From positions 101,935 through 165,934 of the forward strand of contig JAHQIY010000047.1 of the NCBI GenBank assembly GCA_019054805.1: 64,000 nucleotides of DNA, given 5' to 3'. Source of the stretch: Brachionus manjavacas. Taxonomy: Eukaryota > Rotifera > Eurotatoria > Ploima > Brachionidae. Below the pieces are notes generated by a model. That model had not been told where the DNA came from and did no database searches. It saw only the letters and a program-made list of their open reading frames with translations. Below, one piece after another: positions 38,701 through 50,589 of the stretch; position 1 is the first letter of the stretch; each line of letters starts with the position of its first letter. A program made the translations under genes and the position numbers.

Positions 38701-41399
38701 AATAAATTTTATTTTTAAAAGAATTTATTAATAATTGCAAAACCTTGCCCTCACTATTTTTATGTTATCTTTCGGAAGAAGTCTTTACCTTGCTTTTATT
38801 TTCCGAAAAACTCGTCGAAAAAATAAATTTTATTTTTAAAAGAATATATTAATAATTGCAGAACCTTGCCCTCACTATTTTTATGTTATCTTTCGGAAGA
38901 AGTCTTTACCTTGCTTTTATTTTTAGATTAAATACTCGTCGAAAAAATTAATTTTATTTTTAAAAGAATATATTAATAATTGCAGAACCTTGCCCTCACT
39001 ATTTTTATGTTATCTTTCGGAAGAAGTCTTTACCTTGCTTTTATTTTCCGAAAAACTCGTCGAAAAAATAAATTTAATTTTTAAAGAATATTTAAATCAT
39101 TCCAGAACCTAACCCTCACTTTTTTTATGTAATCTTTCGGAAGAAGTCTTTACCTTGCTTTTATTTTCCGAAAAACTCGTCGAAAAAATAAATTTTATTT
39201 TTAAAAGAATATATTAATTATTGCAGAACCTTGCCCTCACTATTTTTATGTTATCTTTCGGAAGAAGTCTTTACCTTGCTTTTATTTTCAGATAAAATAC
39301 TCGAAAAAATTAATTTTATTTTAAAAGAATATTTAAATCATTCCAGAACCTTGCCCTCACTATTTTTATGTTATCGTTCGGAAGAAGTCTTTACCTTGCA
39401 ATTATTTTCCGAAAAACTCGTCAAAAAAATAAATTTTATTTTTAAAAAGATAGTTAAATCATTGTAGAACCTTTCCCTCACTATTCTTATGTTATCTTTC
39501 GGAAGAAGTCTTTACCTTGCTTTTATATTCAGAAAAACTACTCAAAAAAATAAATTTTATTTTTAAAGAATATTTAAATCATTCCAGAACCTTGCCCTCA
39601 CTATTTTTATGTTATCTTTCGGAAGAAGTCTTTACCTTGCTTTTATTTTCCGAAAAACTCGTCGAAAAAATAAATTTTATTTTTAAAAGAATATATTAAT
39701 AATTGCAGAACCTTGCCCTCACTATTTTTATGTTATCTTTCGGAAGAAGTCTTTACCTTGCTTTTATTTTTAGATTAAATACTCGTCGAAAAAATTAATT
39801 TTATTTTTAAAGAATATTTTAATCATTCCAGAACCTTGCCCTCACTTTTTTTATGTTATCTTTCGGAAGAAGTCTTTACCTTGCTTTTATTTTCCGAAAA
39901 ACTCGTCTGAAAAATAAATTTTATTTTTAAAAGAATAAATTAATAATTCCAGAATCTTGCCCTCACAATTTTTTAGTTATCTTGCGGAAGAATTCTTTCA
40001 CTAGCTTTTATTTTCCGAAAATCTCGTCGAAAAAATAAATTTTATTTTTAAAAGAATATATTAATAATTGCAGAACCTTGCCCTCACTATTTTTATGTTA
40101 TCTTTCGGAAGAAGTCTTTACCTTGCTTTTATTTTCCGAAAAACTCGTCGAAAATATAAATTTTATTTTTAAAAAGATATTTAAATCATTCCAGAACCTT
40201 GCCCTTACTATTTTTATGTTATCTTTCGGAAGAAGTCTTTACCTTGCTTTTATATTCTGAAAAACTACTCAAAAAAATAAATTTTATTTTTAAAAAGATA
40301 TTTAAATCATTCCAGAACCTTGCCCTCACTATTTTTTATTATCTTTCGATAGAGATCTTTACCTTGCTTTTATTTTCCGATAAACTCGTCAAAAAAATAA
40401 ATTCTATTTTTAAAAAGATATTTAAATCATTCCAGAACCTTGCCCTTACTATTTTTATGTTATCTATCGGAAGAATTTCTTTACCTTGCTTTTATTTTCC
40501 GATAAACTCGTCAAAAAAATAAATTTTATTTTTTATGAATATTTAAATCAATTCAGAACCTTGCCCTCACTATTTTTATGTTATCTTTCGGAAGAAGTCT
40601 TTACCTTGCTTTTATTTTCCGAAAAACTCGTCGAAAAAATAAATTTTATTTTTAAAAGAATATATTAATAATTGCAGAACCTTGCCCTCACTATTTTTAT
40701 GTTATCTTTCGGAAGAAGTCTTTACCTTGCTTTTATTTTCCGAAAAACTCGTCGAAAAAATAAATTTTATTTTTAAAGAATATTTAAATCATTCCAGAAC
40801 CTTGCCCTCACAATTTTTTAGTTATCTTGCGGAAGAATTCTTTCACTAGCTTTTATTTTCCGAAAATCTCGTCGAAAAAATAAATTTTATTTTTAAAAGA
40901 ATATATTAATAATTGCAGAACCTTGCCCTCACTATTTTTATGTTATCTTTCGGAAGAAGTCTTTAACTTGCTTTTATTTTCCGAAAAACTCGTCTAAAAA
41001 ATAAATTTAATTTTTAAAAGAATATATTAATAATTGCAGAACCTTGCCCTCACTATTTTTATGTTATCTTTCGGAAGAAGTCTTTACCTTGCTTTTATTT
41101 TCAGATAAAATACTCGAAAAAATAAATTTTATTTTTAAAAGAATATATTAATAATTGCAGAACCTTGCCCTCACTATTTTTATGTTATCTTTCGGAAGAA
41201 GTCTTTACCTTGCTTTTATTTTCCGAAAAACTCGTCGAAAAAATAAATTTTATTTTTAAAGAATATTTAAATCATTCCAGAACCTTGCCCTCACAATTTT
41301 TTAGTTATCTTGCGGAAGAATTCTTTCACTTGCTTTTATTTTCCGAAAACTTCGTCGAAAAAATAAATTTTATTTTTAAAAGAATATATTAATAATTGC

Positions 41400-43740
41400 A
41401 GAACCTTGCCCTCACTTTTTTTATGTTATCTTTCGGAAGAATTCTTTCACTAGCTTTTATTTTCCGAAAAACTCGTCGAAAAAAAAATTTATTTTTAAAA
41501 TAATATTTAAATCGATTCAGAACCTTGCCCTCACTATTTTTATGTTATCTTTCGGAAGAAGTCTTTCTGTTGCTTTTATTTTTAGAAAAACTCGTCGAAA
41601 AAATAAATTTTATTTTTAAAAGATATTTAAATCATTAAAGAACCTTGCCATCACTATTTTTATGTTATCTTTCGAAAGAAGTCTTTACCTTGCTTTTATT
41701 TTCAGATAAAATACTCGAAAAAATAAATTTAATTTAAAAGAATATTTAAATCAGTCCAGAACCTTGCCCTCACTTTTTTTATGTTATCTTTCGGAAGAAG
41801 TCTTTACCTTGCTTTTATTTTCCGAAAAACTCGTCGAAAAAATAAATTTTATTTTTAAAAGAATATATTAATTATTGCAGAACCTTGCCCTCACTATTTT
41901 TATGTTATCTTTCGGAAGAAGTCTTTACCTTGTTTTTATTTTCTGAAAACTCGTCGAAAAAATAAATTTTATTTTTAAAGAATATTTAAATCATTCCAGA
42001 ACCTTGCCCTCACTTTTTTTATGTTATCTTTCGGAAGAATTCTTTCACTAGCTTTTATTTTCCGAAAAACTCGTCGAAAAAATAAATTTTGTTTTTAAAA
42101 GAATATATTAATAATTGCAGAACCTTGCCCTCACTATTTTTTCGTTAATCTATCGGAAGAATTCTTTACCTTGCTTTTATTTTTAGAAAAACTCGTCGAA
42201 AAAATAAATTTTATTCTTAAAAGAATATTTTAATCATTGCAGAACCTTGCCCTCACTATTTTTTCGTTATCTTTCTGAAGAAGTCTTTCTGTTGCTTTGA
42301 TTTTCCGAAAGACTCGTCGAAAAAAATAATTTTATTTTAAAAGAATATTTAAATCAATTCAGAACCTTGCCCTCACTATTGTTATGTTATCTTTCGGAAG
42401 AAGTCTTTCTGTAGCTTTTATTTTTAGAAAAACTCGTCGAAAAAATAAATTTTATTTTTAAAAGAATATTTTAATCATTGCAGAACCTTGCCCTCACTGT
42501 TTTTATGTTAATCTTTCGGAAGAAGTCTTTCTGTAGCTTTTATTTTTAGAAAAACTCGTCGAAAAAATAAATTTTATTTTTAAAAGAATATTTAAATCGT
42601 TGCAGAACCTTTCCCTCACTGTTTTTATGTTATCTTTCGTAGGAAGTCTTTCTGTAGCTTTGATTTTTAGAAAAACTCGTCGAAAAAATGAATTTAATTT
42701 CTAAAAATATATTTAAATCGTTGCAGAACCTTGCCCTCACTGTCTTTATGTTAATCTTTCGGAAGAAGTCTTTACCTTGCTTTTATTTTCCGAAAAAATA
42801 GTCTAAAAAAAATTTTTATTTTTAAAGAATATTTTAATCGTTGCAGAACCTTTCCCTCACTGTTTTTATGTTATCTTTCGTAAGAAGTCTTTCTGTACCT
42901 TGATTTTTAGAAAAACTCGTCGAATAAATAAATTTTATTTTTAAAAGAATATATTAATAATTGCAGAACCTTGCCCTTACTATTTTTATGTTTTCTTTCG
43001 GAAGAAGTCTTTCTGTAGCTTTTATTTTTAGAAAAACTCGTCGAATAAATAAATTTTATTTTTAAAAGAATATTTAAATCATTAAAGAACCTTGCCCTCA
43101 CTATTTTTATGTTAATCTTTCGGAAGAAGTCTTTACCTTGCTTTTATATTCAGAAAAACTACTCAAAAAAATAAATTTTATTTTTAAAAGAATAAATTAA
43201 AAATTGCAGAACCTTGCCCTCACTATTTTTATGTTATCTTTCGGAAGAAGTCTTTACCTTGCTTTTATTTTCCGAAAAACTCGTCGAAAAATAAAATTAA
43301 TCTTTAAAAAGAATATTTAAATCATTAAAGAACCTTGCCCTCACTATTTTTATGTTAATTTTCGGAAGAAGTCTTTCTGTAGCTTTTATTTTTAGAAAAA
43401 CTCGTCGAAAAAATAAATTTTATTTCTAAAAGAATATATTAATAATTGCAGAACCTTGCCCTCACAATTTTTATGTTATCTTTCGGAAGAAGTCTTTACC
43501 TTGCTTTTATTTTCCGAAAAAATCGTCGAAAAAATAAATTTTATTTTTAAAAAGATATTTCAATCATTGTAGAACCTTGCCAATCCTATTTTTATGTTAT
43601 CTTTCGGAAGAAGTCTTTACCTTGCTTTTGTTTTCAGAAGTACTCGTCGAAAAAATAAATTTTATTTTTAAAAGAATATATTAATTATTGCAGAACCTTG
43701 CCCTCACTATTTTTATGTTATCTTTCGGAAGAAGTCTTTC
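41400..43740 (+). repeat. Right edge of B: hybrid and eroded monomers
   Basis: From about 41.4 kb the units combine B halves (CTCGTCGAAAAAATAAA) with A/C-like halves (TCTTTCTGTAGCTTTTATT, TTTTTAGAAAAAC, CTGTTTTTATG, TTTTTTCGTTA). Length changes are common, such as TTTATTTTTAAAATAATATT near 41490 and GTTAATCTTTCGG with an extra base. A small repeated variant with TTTAGTTATCTTGCGGAAG and TTTCACTAGC occurs near 39972 and 40812, 840 bp apart, with a modified copy near 41302. The last recognisable B unit fuses to a GATATTTAG unit at about 43735-43755. Confidence 0.85.
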
Positions 43741-44050
43741 TTTTGCATTGATATTTAGAAAAACTCCTCGAGTAAATTTATTTTATTCTCAAAAGAATAA
43801 ATAAATCGTTGCAGAACCTTGCCCTCACTGTTTTTATGTTATCTATCGGAAGAAGTCTTTCTGTTGCTTTGATATTTCGAAAAACTCCTCGTATAAATTA
43901 ATTTTATCCTTAAAAGAATAAATAAATAATTGCAGAACCTTGCCCTCGCAATTTTTATGTTATCTATCGGAAGAAGTCTTTCTGTTGCTTTGATATTTCG
44001 AAAAACTCCTCGTATAAATTAATTTTATCCTTAAAAGAATAATAAAAACA

Positions 44051-44150
44051 TTGCAGAACCTTGCCCTCTCTGTTTTTTCGTTAATCTATCGGAAGAATTC
44101 TTTCTGTAACTTTAATTTTGAGAAAAACTCCTCGAATTAACTAATTTAAT
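44051..44150 (+). repeat. Variant monomer, copy 1 (identical 100 bp at 48061-48160)
   Basis: This rare unit has CCCTCTCTGTTTTTTCG, TTAATCTATCGGAAGAATTC, TGTAACTTTAATTTTGAG and CTCGAATTAACTAATTTAAT. All 100 bases match 48061-48160 at an offset of 4010 bp (about 33 monomers). The linkers then differ: ATCAAAAGAATATTTT here, TCTTAAAAGAATATTTT there. So the copied tract ends, or was later changed, inside the linker. Confidence 0.85.
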
Positions 44151-46871
44151 ATCAAAAGAATATTTTAATCATTGCAGAACCCTGCCCTCACTATTTTTTA
44201 GTTATCTTTCGGAAGAATTCTTTCTCTGGTTTTGATATTTAGAAAAACTTCTCGAATAAATTAACTTTATCCTTAAAAGAATATTTAAATCATTGCAGAA
44301 CCCTGCCCTCACTGTTTTTTCGTTAATCTATCTGAAGAATTCTTTACCTTGCTTTTGATTTTTAGAAAAACTCCTCGAATAAATAAATTTATTTTTTAAA
44401 GAATATTTTAATCATTCAAGAACCTTGCCCTCACTTTTTTTATGTTATCTTTCGGAAGAAGTCTTTCTGTAGCTTTTATTTTTAGAAAAACTCGTCGAAT
44501 AAATAAATTTTATTCTTAAAAGAATATTTAAATCAATTGCAGAACCTTGCCCTCACTATTTTTATGTTATCTTTCGGAAGAATTCTTTACCTTGCTTTTA
44601 TTTTCAGAAATACTCGTCGAATAAATTAATTTTATTTTTAAAAGAATATTTAAATCATCGCAGAACCTTGCCCTCACTGTTTTTTCGTTAATCCATCTGA
44701 AGAAGTCTTTCCCTAGCTTTTATATTCAGAAAAACTCCTCAAAAAAATAAATTTTATTTTTAAAAGAATATCTTTATCATTGCAGAACCTTGCCTTCACT
44801 AGTTTTATGTTATCTTTCGGAAGAAGTCTTTACCTTGCTTTTATTTTCCGAAAAACTCCTCCAATAAATTAATTTAATTCTAAAAAGAATTTATAAATCA
44901 TTGTAGAACCTTTCCCTCACTGTTTTTATGTTATCTTTCGGAAGAATTCTTTCTCTAGTTTTGATATTTAGAAAAACTTCTCGAATAAATTAACTTTATC
45001 CTTAAAAGAATATTTTAATCGTTGCGGAACCTTGCCCTCACTGTTTTTATGTTATCTATCGGAAGAAGTCTTTCTGTAGCTTTGATATTTAGAAAAACTT
45101 CTCGAATAAATTAATTTTATCCTTAAAAGAATATTTTAATCATTGCAGAACCCTGCCCTCACTGTTTTTTCGTTAATCCATCTGAAGTATTTTTTCTGTG
45201 GCTTTGATTTTTAGAAAAACTCCTCGAATAAATAAATTTTAATTTTTAAAAGAATATTTTAATCATTGCAGAACCCTGCCCTCACTGTTTTTTCGTTAAT
45301 CCATCTGAAAAATTCTTTCTTTTGCTTTGATTTTTAGAAAAACTCCTTCAATAAATTAATTTAATTCTTAAAAGAATATTTTAATCATTGCAGAACCCTG
45401 CCCTCACTGTTTTTTCGTTAATCCATCTGAAAAATTCTTTCTGTAGCTTTGATTTTTAGAAAAACTCCTCGAATAAATTAATTTTATCCTTAAAAGAATA
45501 TTTTAATCGTAGCAGAAGCTTGCCTTCACTATTTTTATGCTTTCTATCGGAAGAAGTCTTTCTGTAGCTCTGACATTTAGAAAAACTCCTATAATAAATT
45601 AAATTTTATTTTTAATAGAATATATTAATAATTGCAGAACCTTGCCCTCACTGTTTTTATGTTCTCTTTCGGAAGAAGTCTTTACCTGGCTTTTATTTTT
45701 AGAAAAACTCCTCGAATAAATAAATTTTAATTTTTAAAAGAATAATAAAAACTTTGCAGAACCTTGCCCTCACTGTTTTTTCGTTAATCCATCTGAAAAA
45801 TTCTTTCTGTAGCTTTGATTTTTAGAAAAACTCCTCGAATAAATAAATTTAATTCCTAAAAGAATATTTTAATCATTGCAGAACCTTGCCCTCACTGTTT
45901 TTTCGTTAATCTTTCGGAAGAAGTCTTTCTGTAGCTCTGATATTTGGCAAAACTCCTCGAATAAATTAATTTAATTTCTTAAAAGAATATTTTAATCATT
46001 GCAGAACCTTGCCCTCACTGTTTTTTCGTTAATCCATCTGAAGAATTCTTTCTGTAGCTTTGATTTTTAGAAAAACTCCTCGAATAAATAAATTTAATTC
46101 TTAATCGAATTTATAAATCATTGAAGAACCTTTCCCTCACTGTTTTTTCGTTAATCCATCTGAAGAATTCTTTACCTTGCTTTGATTTTTATAAAAACTC
46201 CTCGAATAAATTAATTTTATTCTTAAAAGAATATATAAATCATTGCAGAACCTTGCCCTCACTGTTTTTTCGTTAATCCATCGGAAGAAGTCCTTCTCTA
46301 GCTTTTATATTTAGAAATATTCCTCCAATTAATTAATTGAATTCTAAAAAGAATATTTAAATCGTTGCAGAACCTTGCCCTCACTGTTTTTATGTTTTCT
46401 ATCGGAAGAAGTCTTTCTGTAGCTTTGATATTTAGCAAAACTCCTCGAATAAATTAATTTATTTCTTAAAAGAACAAAAAAATCATTGCAGAACCTTGCC
46501 CTCACTGTTTTTTCGTTAATCCATCTGAAGAATTCTTTCTGTAGCTTTGATTTTTAGAAAAACTCCTCGAATAAATTAATTTAATTCTCAAAAGAATATT
46601 TCAATCATTGCAGAACCTTTCCCTCACTGTTTTTTCGTTAATCCATCTGAAAAATTCTTTCTGTAGCTCTGACATTTAGAAAAACTCCTATAATAAATTA
46701 ATTTAATTCTAAATCGAATTTATAAATCATTGTAGAACCTTTCCCTCACTGTTTTTATGTTATCTTTCGGAAGAATTCTTTCTCTAGTTTTGATATTTAG
46801 AAAAACTTCTCGAATAAATTAATTTTATTCTTGAAAGAATAAAATAATCATTGCAGAACCTTGCCCTCACT

Positions 46872-47132
46872 ATTTTTATGTTATCTTTCGGAAGAAGTCT
46901 TTACCTTGCTTTTATTTTCCGAAAAACTCGTCGAAAAAATAAATTTTATTTTTAAAGAATATTTAAATCATTGTAGAACCTTGCCAATCCTATTTTTATG
47001 TTATCTTTCGGAAGAAGTCTTTACCTTGCTTTTATTTTCCGAAAAACTCGTCGAAAAAATAAATTTTATTTTTAAAGAATATTTAAATCATTCCAGAACC
47101 TTGCCCTCACTTTTTTTATGTTATCTTTCGGA
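46872..47132 (+). repeat. Island of subfamily B in the mosaic zone (first)
   Basis: Just over two B-type units, with CTATTTTTATGTTATCTTTC, TTTTCCGAAAAACTCGTCG and 120-bp linkers, interrupt A/C-type neighbours. The second unit carries the GCCAATCC variant at 46983, which is otherwise found in the B array. The island enters from an ATTCTTGAAAGAATAAAATAA linker. It leaves through a chimeric unit that is B up to GGAAGAAGTCTTTC and then GTATCTCTGATATTTGGC. Confidence 0.88.
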
Positions 47133-48060
47133 AGAAGTCTTTCTGTATCTCTGATATTTGGCAAAACTCCTCGAATAAATTAATTTAATTCTTAAAAGAA
47201 TAAAAAAAACATTGCAGAACCTTGCCCTCACTGTTTTTTCGTTAATCCATCTGAAGAATTCTTTCTGTAGCTTTGATTTTTAGAAAAACTCCTCGAATAA
47301 ATAAATTTAATTCTTAAAAAGTAAAAAAAACATTGCAGAACCTTGCCCTCACTGTTTTTTCGTTAATCCATCTGAAGAATTCTTTCTGTAGCTTTGATTT
47401 TTAGAAAAACTCCTCTAATAAATTAATTTAATTCTAAAAAGAATTTATAAATCATTGTAGAACCTTTCCCTCATCGTTTTTATGTTATATATCGGAAGAT
47501 GTCTTTCTGTAGCTTTGATTTTTAGAAAAACTCCTCGAATAAATTAATTTAATTCCTAAAAGAATATTTTAATCATTGCAGAACCTTGCCCTCACTGTTT
47601 TTTCGTTAATCCATCTGAAGAATTCTTTCTGTAGCTTTGATTTTTAGAAAAACTCCTCGAATAAATAAATTTAATTCTTAAAAGAATAAATAAACAATGC
47701 AGAACCTTGCCCTCACTGTTTTTCGTTAATCCATCTGAAGAATTCTTTCTGTAGCTTTGATTTTTAGAAAAACTCCTCGAATAAATTAATTTAATTCTTA
47801 AAAGAATATTTTAATCATTGCAGAACCTTGCCCTCACTGTTTTTTCGTTAATCCATCGGAAGAATTCTTTCTGTAGCTTTGATTTTTAGAAAAACTCCTC
47901 GAATAAATTAATTTAATTCTTAAAAGAATATTTCAATCATTGCAGAACCTTGCCTTAACTGTTTTTAAGTATTCTATCGGAAGAATTCTTTCTGTAGCTT
48001 TGATTTTTAGAAAAACTCCTCGAATAAACTAATTTAATTCTTAAAAGAATATTTTTATCA

Positions 48061-48160
48061 TTGCAGAACCTTGCCCTCTCTGTTTTTTCGTTAATCTATC
48101 GGAAGAATTCTTTCTGTAACTTTAATTTTGAGAAAAACTCCTCGAATTAACTAATTTAAT
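48061..48160 (+). repeat. Variant monomer, copy 2 (identical 100 bp at 44051-44150)
   Basis: This is the second copy of the TAACTTTAATTTTGAGAAAA unit, embedded in C-type neighbours. Its downstream linker is the standard C linker TTCTTAAAAGAATATTTT. A switch from the variant into C at the linker would explain this. Confidence 0.85.
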
Positions 48161-48409
48161 TCTTAAAAGAATATTTTAATCATTGCAGAACCTTGATCTC
48201 ACTGTTTTAAAGTTTTCTATCGGAAGAAGTCTTTCTGTATCTCTGATATTTAGCAAAACTCCTCGAATAAATTAATTTAATTCTTAAAAGAATATTTTAA
48301 TCATTGCAGAACCTTGCCCTCACTGTTTTTTCGTTAATCCATCTGAAGAATTCTTTCTGTAGCTTTGATTTTTAGAAAAACTCCTCGAATAAATTAATTT
48401 AATTCTTAA

Positions 48410-48670
48410 AAGAATATATTAATAATTGCAGAACCTTGCCCTCACTATTTTTATGTTATCTTTCGGAAGAAGTCTTTACCTTGCTTTTATTTTCCGAAAA
48501 ACTCGTCGAAAAAATAAATTTTATTTTTAAAGAATATTTAAATCATTCCAGAACCTTGCCAATCCTATTTTTATGTTATCTTTCGGAAGAAGTCTTTACC
48601 TTGCTTTTATTTTCCGAAAAACTCGTCGAAAAAATAAATTTTATTTTTAAAAAGATATTTAAATCATTGA
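48410..48670 (+). repeat. Island of subfamily B in subfamily C (second)
   Basis: Two B-type units lie between C units. Entry is inside a linker, where C-type TTCTTAAAAGAATAT turns into B-type ATTAATAATTGCAG. The second unit has the GCCAATCC variant at 48558, 1575 bp from that of the first island. Exit is through a B linker AAAAAGATATTTAAATCATT into C sequence CTGTTTTTTGTTAATCC. The order (standard B unit, then GCCAATCC unit) matches the first island, but linker details differ, so the two islands are related but not identical. Confidence 0.88.
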
Positions 48671-50589
48671 AGAACCTTGCCCTCACTGTTTTTTGTTAAT
48701 CCATCTGAAGAATTCTTTCTGGAGCTTTGATTTTTAGAAAAACTCCTCGAATAAATTAATTTAATTCTTAAAAGAATATTTTAATCATTGCAGAACCTTG
48801 CCCTCACTGTTTTTTCGTTAATCCATCTGAAGAATTCTTTCTGTAGCTTTGATTTTTAGAAAAACTCCTCGAATAAATTAATTTAATTCTTAAAAGAATA
48901 TTTTAATCATTGCAGAACCTTGCCCTCACTGTTTTTTCGTTAATCCATCTGAAGAATTCTTTACCTTGCTTTTGATTTTTAGAAAAACTCCTCGAATAAA
49001 TTAATTTAATTCTTAAACGAATATTTTAATCATTGCAGAACCTTGCCCTCACTGTTTTTATGTTAATCCATCGGAAGAATTCTTTACCTTGCTTTGATTT
49101 TTAGAAAAACTCCTCGAATAAATTAATTTAATTCTTAAAAGAATATTTAAATCATTGCAGAACCTTGCCCTCACTGTTTTTTCGTTAATCCATCTGAAGA
49201 ATTCTTTCTGTAGCTTTGATTTTTAGAAAAACTCCTCGAATAAATTAATTTAATTCTTAAAAGAATATTTTAATCATTGCAGAACCTTGCCCTCACTGTT
49301 TTTTCGTTAATCCATCTGAAGAATTCTTTCTGTAGCTTTGATTTTTAGAAAAACTCCTCGAATAAATTAATTTAATTCTTAAAAGAATATTTTAATCATT
49401 GCAGAACCTTGCCCTCACTGTTTTTTCGTTAATCCATCTGAAGAATTCTTTCTGTAGCTTTGATTTTTAGAAAAACTCCTCGAATTAATTAATTTAATTC
49501 TTAAATGAATATTTTAATCGTTGCGGAACCTTCTCCTCACTGTTTTAAAGTTTTCTATCGGAAGAAGTCTTTCTGTAGCTTTGATATTTAGAAAAACTCC
49601 TCGAATAAATTAATTCAATTCATAAAAGAATATTTTAATCATTGCAGAACCTTGCCCTCACTGTTTTTTCGTTAATCCATCTGAAGAATTCTTTCTGTAG
49701 CTTTGATTTTTAGAAAAACTCCTCGAATAAATTAATTTAATTCTTAAAAGAATATTTTAATCATTGCAGAACCTTGCCCTCACTGTTTTTTCGTTAATCC
49801 ATCTGAAGAATTCTTTCTGTAGCTTTGATTTTTAGAAAAACTCCTCGAATAAATTAATTTAATTCTTAAAAGAATATTTTAATCATTGCAGAACCTTGCC
49901 CTCACTGTTTTTTCGTTAATCCATCTGAAGAATTCTTTCTGTAGCTTTGATTTTTAGAAAAACTCCTCGAATAAATTAATTTAATTCTTAAAAGAATATT
50001 TTAATCATTGCAGAACCTTGCCCTCACTGTTTTTTCGTTAATCCATCTGAAGAATTCTTTCTGTAGCTTTGATTTTTAGAAAAACTCCTCGAATAAATTA
50101 ATTTAATTCTTAAAAGAATATTTTAATCATTGCAGAACCTTGCCCTCACTGTTTTTTCGTTAATCCATCTGAAGAATTCTTTCTGTAGCTTTGATTTTTA
50201 GAAAAACTCCTCGAATAAATTAATTTAATTCTTAAAAGAATATTTTAATCATTGCAGAACCTTGCCCTCACTGTTTTTTCGTTAATCCATCTGAAGAATT
50301 CTTTCTGTAGCTTTGATTTTTAGAAAAACTCCTCGAATAAATTAATTTAATTCTTAAAAGAATATTTTAATCATTGCAGAACCTTGCCCTCACTGTTTTT
50401 TCGTTAATCCATCTGAAGAATTCTTTCTGTAGCTTTGATTTTTAGAAAAACTCCTCGAATAAATTAATTTAATTCTTAAAAGAATATTTTAATCATTGCA
50501 GAACCTTGCCCTCACTGTTTTTTCGTTAATCCATCTGAAGAATTCTTTCTGTAGCTTTGATTTTTAGAAAAACTCCTCGAATAAATAAA

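Larger units (their letters stand above)
7251..43740 (+). repeat. Subfamily B: 121-bp (and 120-bp) satellite array, ~300 monomers
   Basis: B is defined by CTATTTTTATGTTATCTTTC, GGAAGAAGTCTTTACCTTGC, TTTTATTTTCCGAAAAACTC and GTCGAAAAAATAAATTTTAT. By hand count the consensus is 121 bp, 13 G and 19 C (26% G+C), with four CpG. Three linker types alternate: AAAAGAATATATTAATAATT then GCAG (121 bp), AAAGAATATTTAAATCATTC then CAG (120 bp), and AAAAAGATATTTAAATCATT then GTAG or AAAG (121 bp). GAATTC is generally absent because the site has become GAAGTC. Neighbours differ at only a few positions over most of 7.3-41 kb, so B is much more homogeneous than A. No gene interrupts it. Confidence 0.96.
43741..47150 (+). 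repeat. Mosaic boundary zone between subfamilies B and C
   Basis: About 28 heterogeneous plus-orientation units. They include a tandem pair with TTGCTTTGATATTTCG and CCTCGTATAAATTAATTT (43861 and 43982), three copies of a TAGTTTTGATATTTAG / ACTTCTCGAATAAATTAA type (near 44228, 44955, 46785), and two copies of a GACATTTAG / CTCCTATAATAAATTAA type (near 45573 and 46672). TATCCTTAAAAGAATATTTT linkers resemble those in the inverted segment, and C-type TTTTTTCGTTAATCCATCTG becomes frequent from 45 kb. No gene is visible. The mix implies repeated local copying of short runs. Confidence 0.88.

Noticed and set aside
7251..43740. AATAAA in most monomers as real polyadenylation signals
   Set aside because: The hexamer falls in an AT-only linker, where it is expected by composition. 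No transcription unit is identifiable.
43741..47150. A unique gene or non-satellite insertion hidden in the heterogeneous zone
   Set aside because: Although varied, every unit retains the GCAGAACC box, AGAAAAACTC and TCGAA landmarks at about 121-bp spacing, leaving no unexplained stretch.
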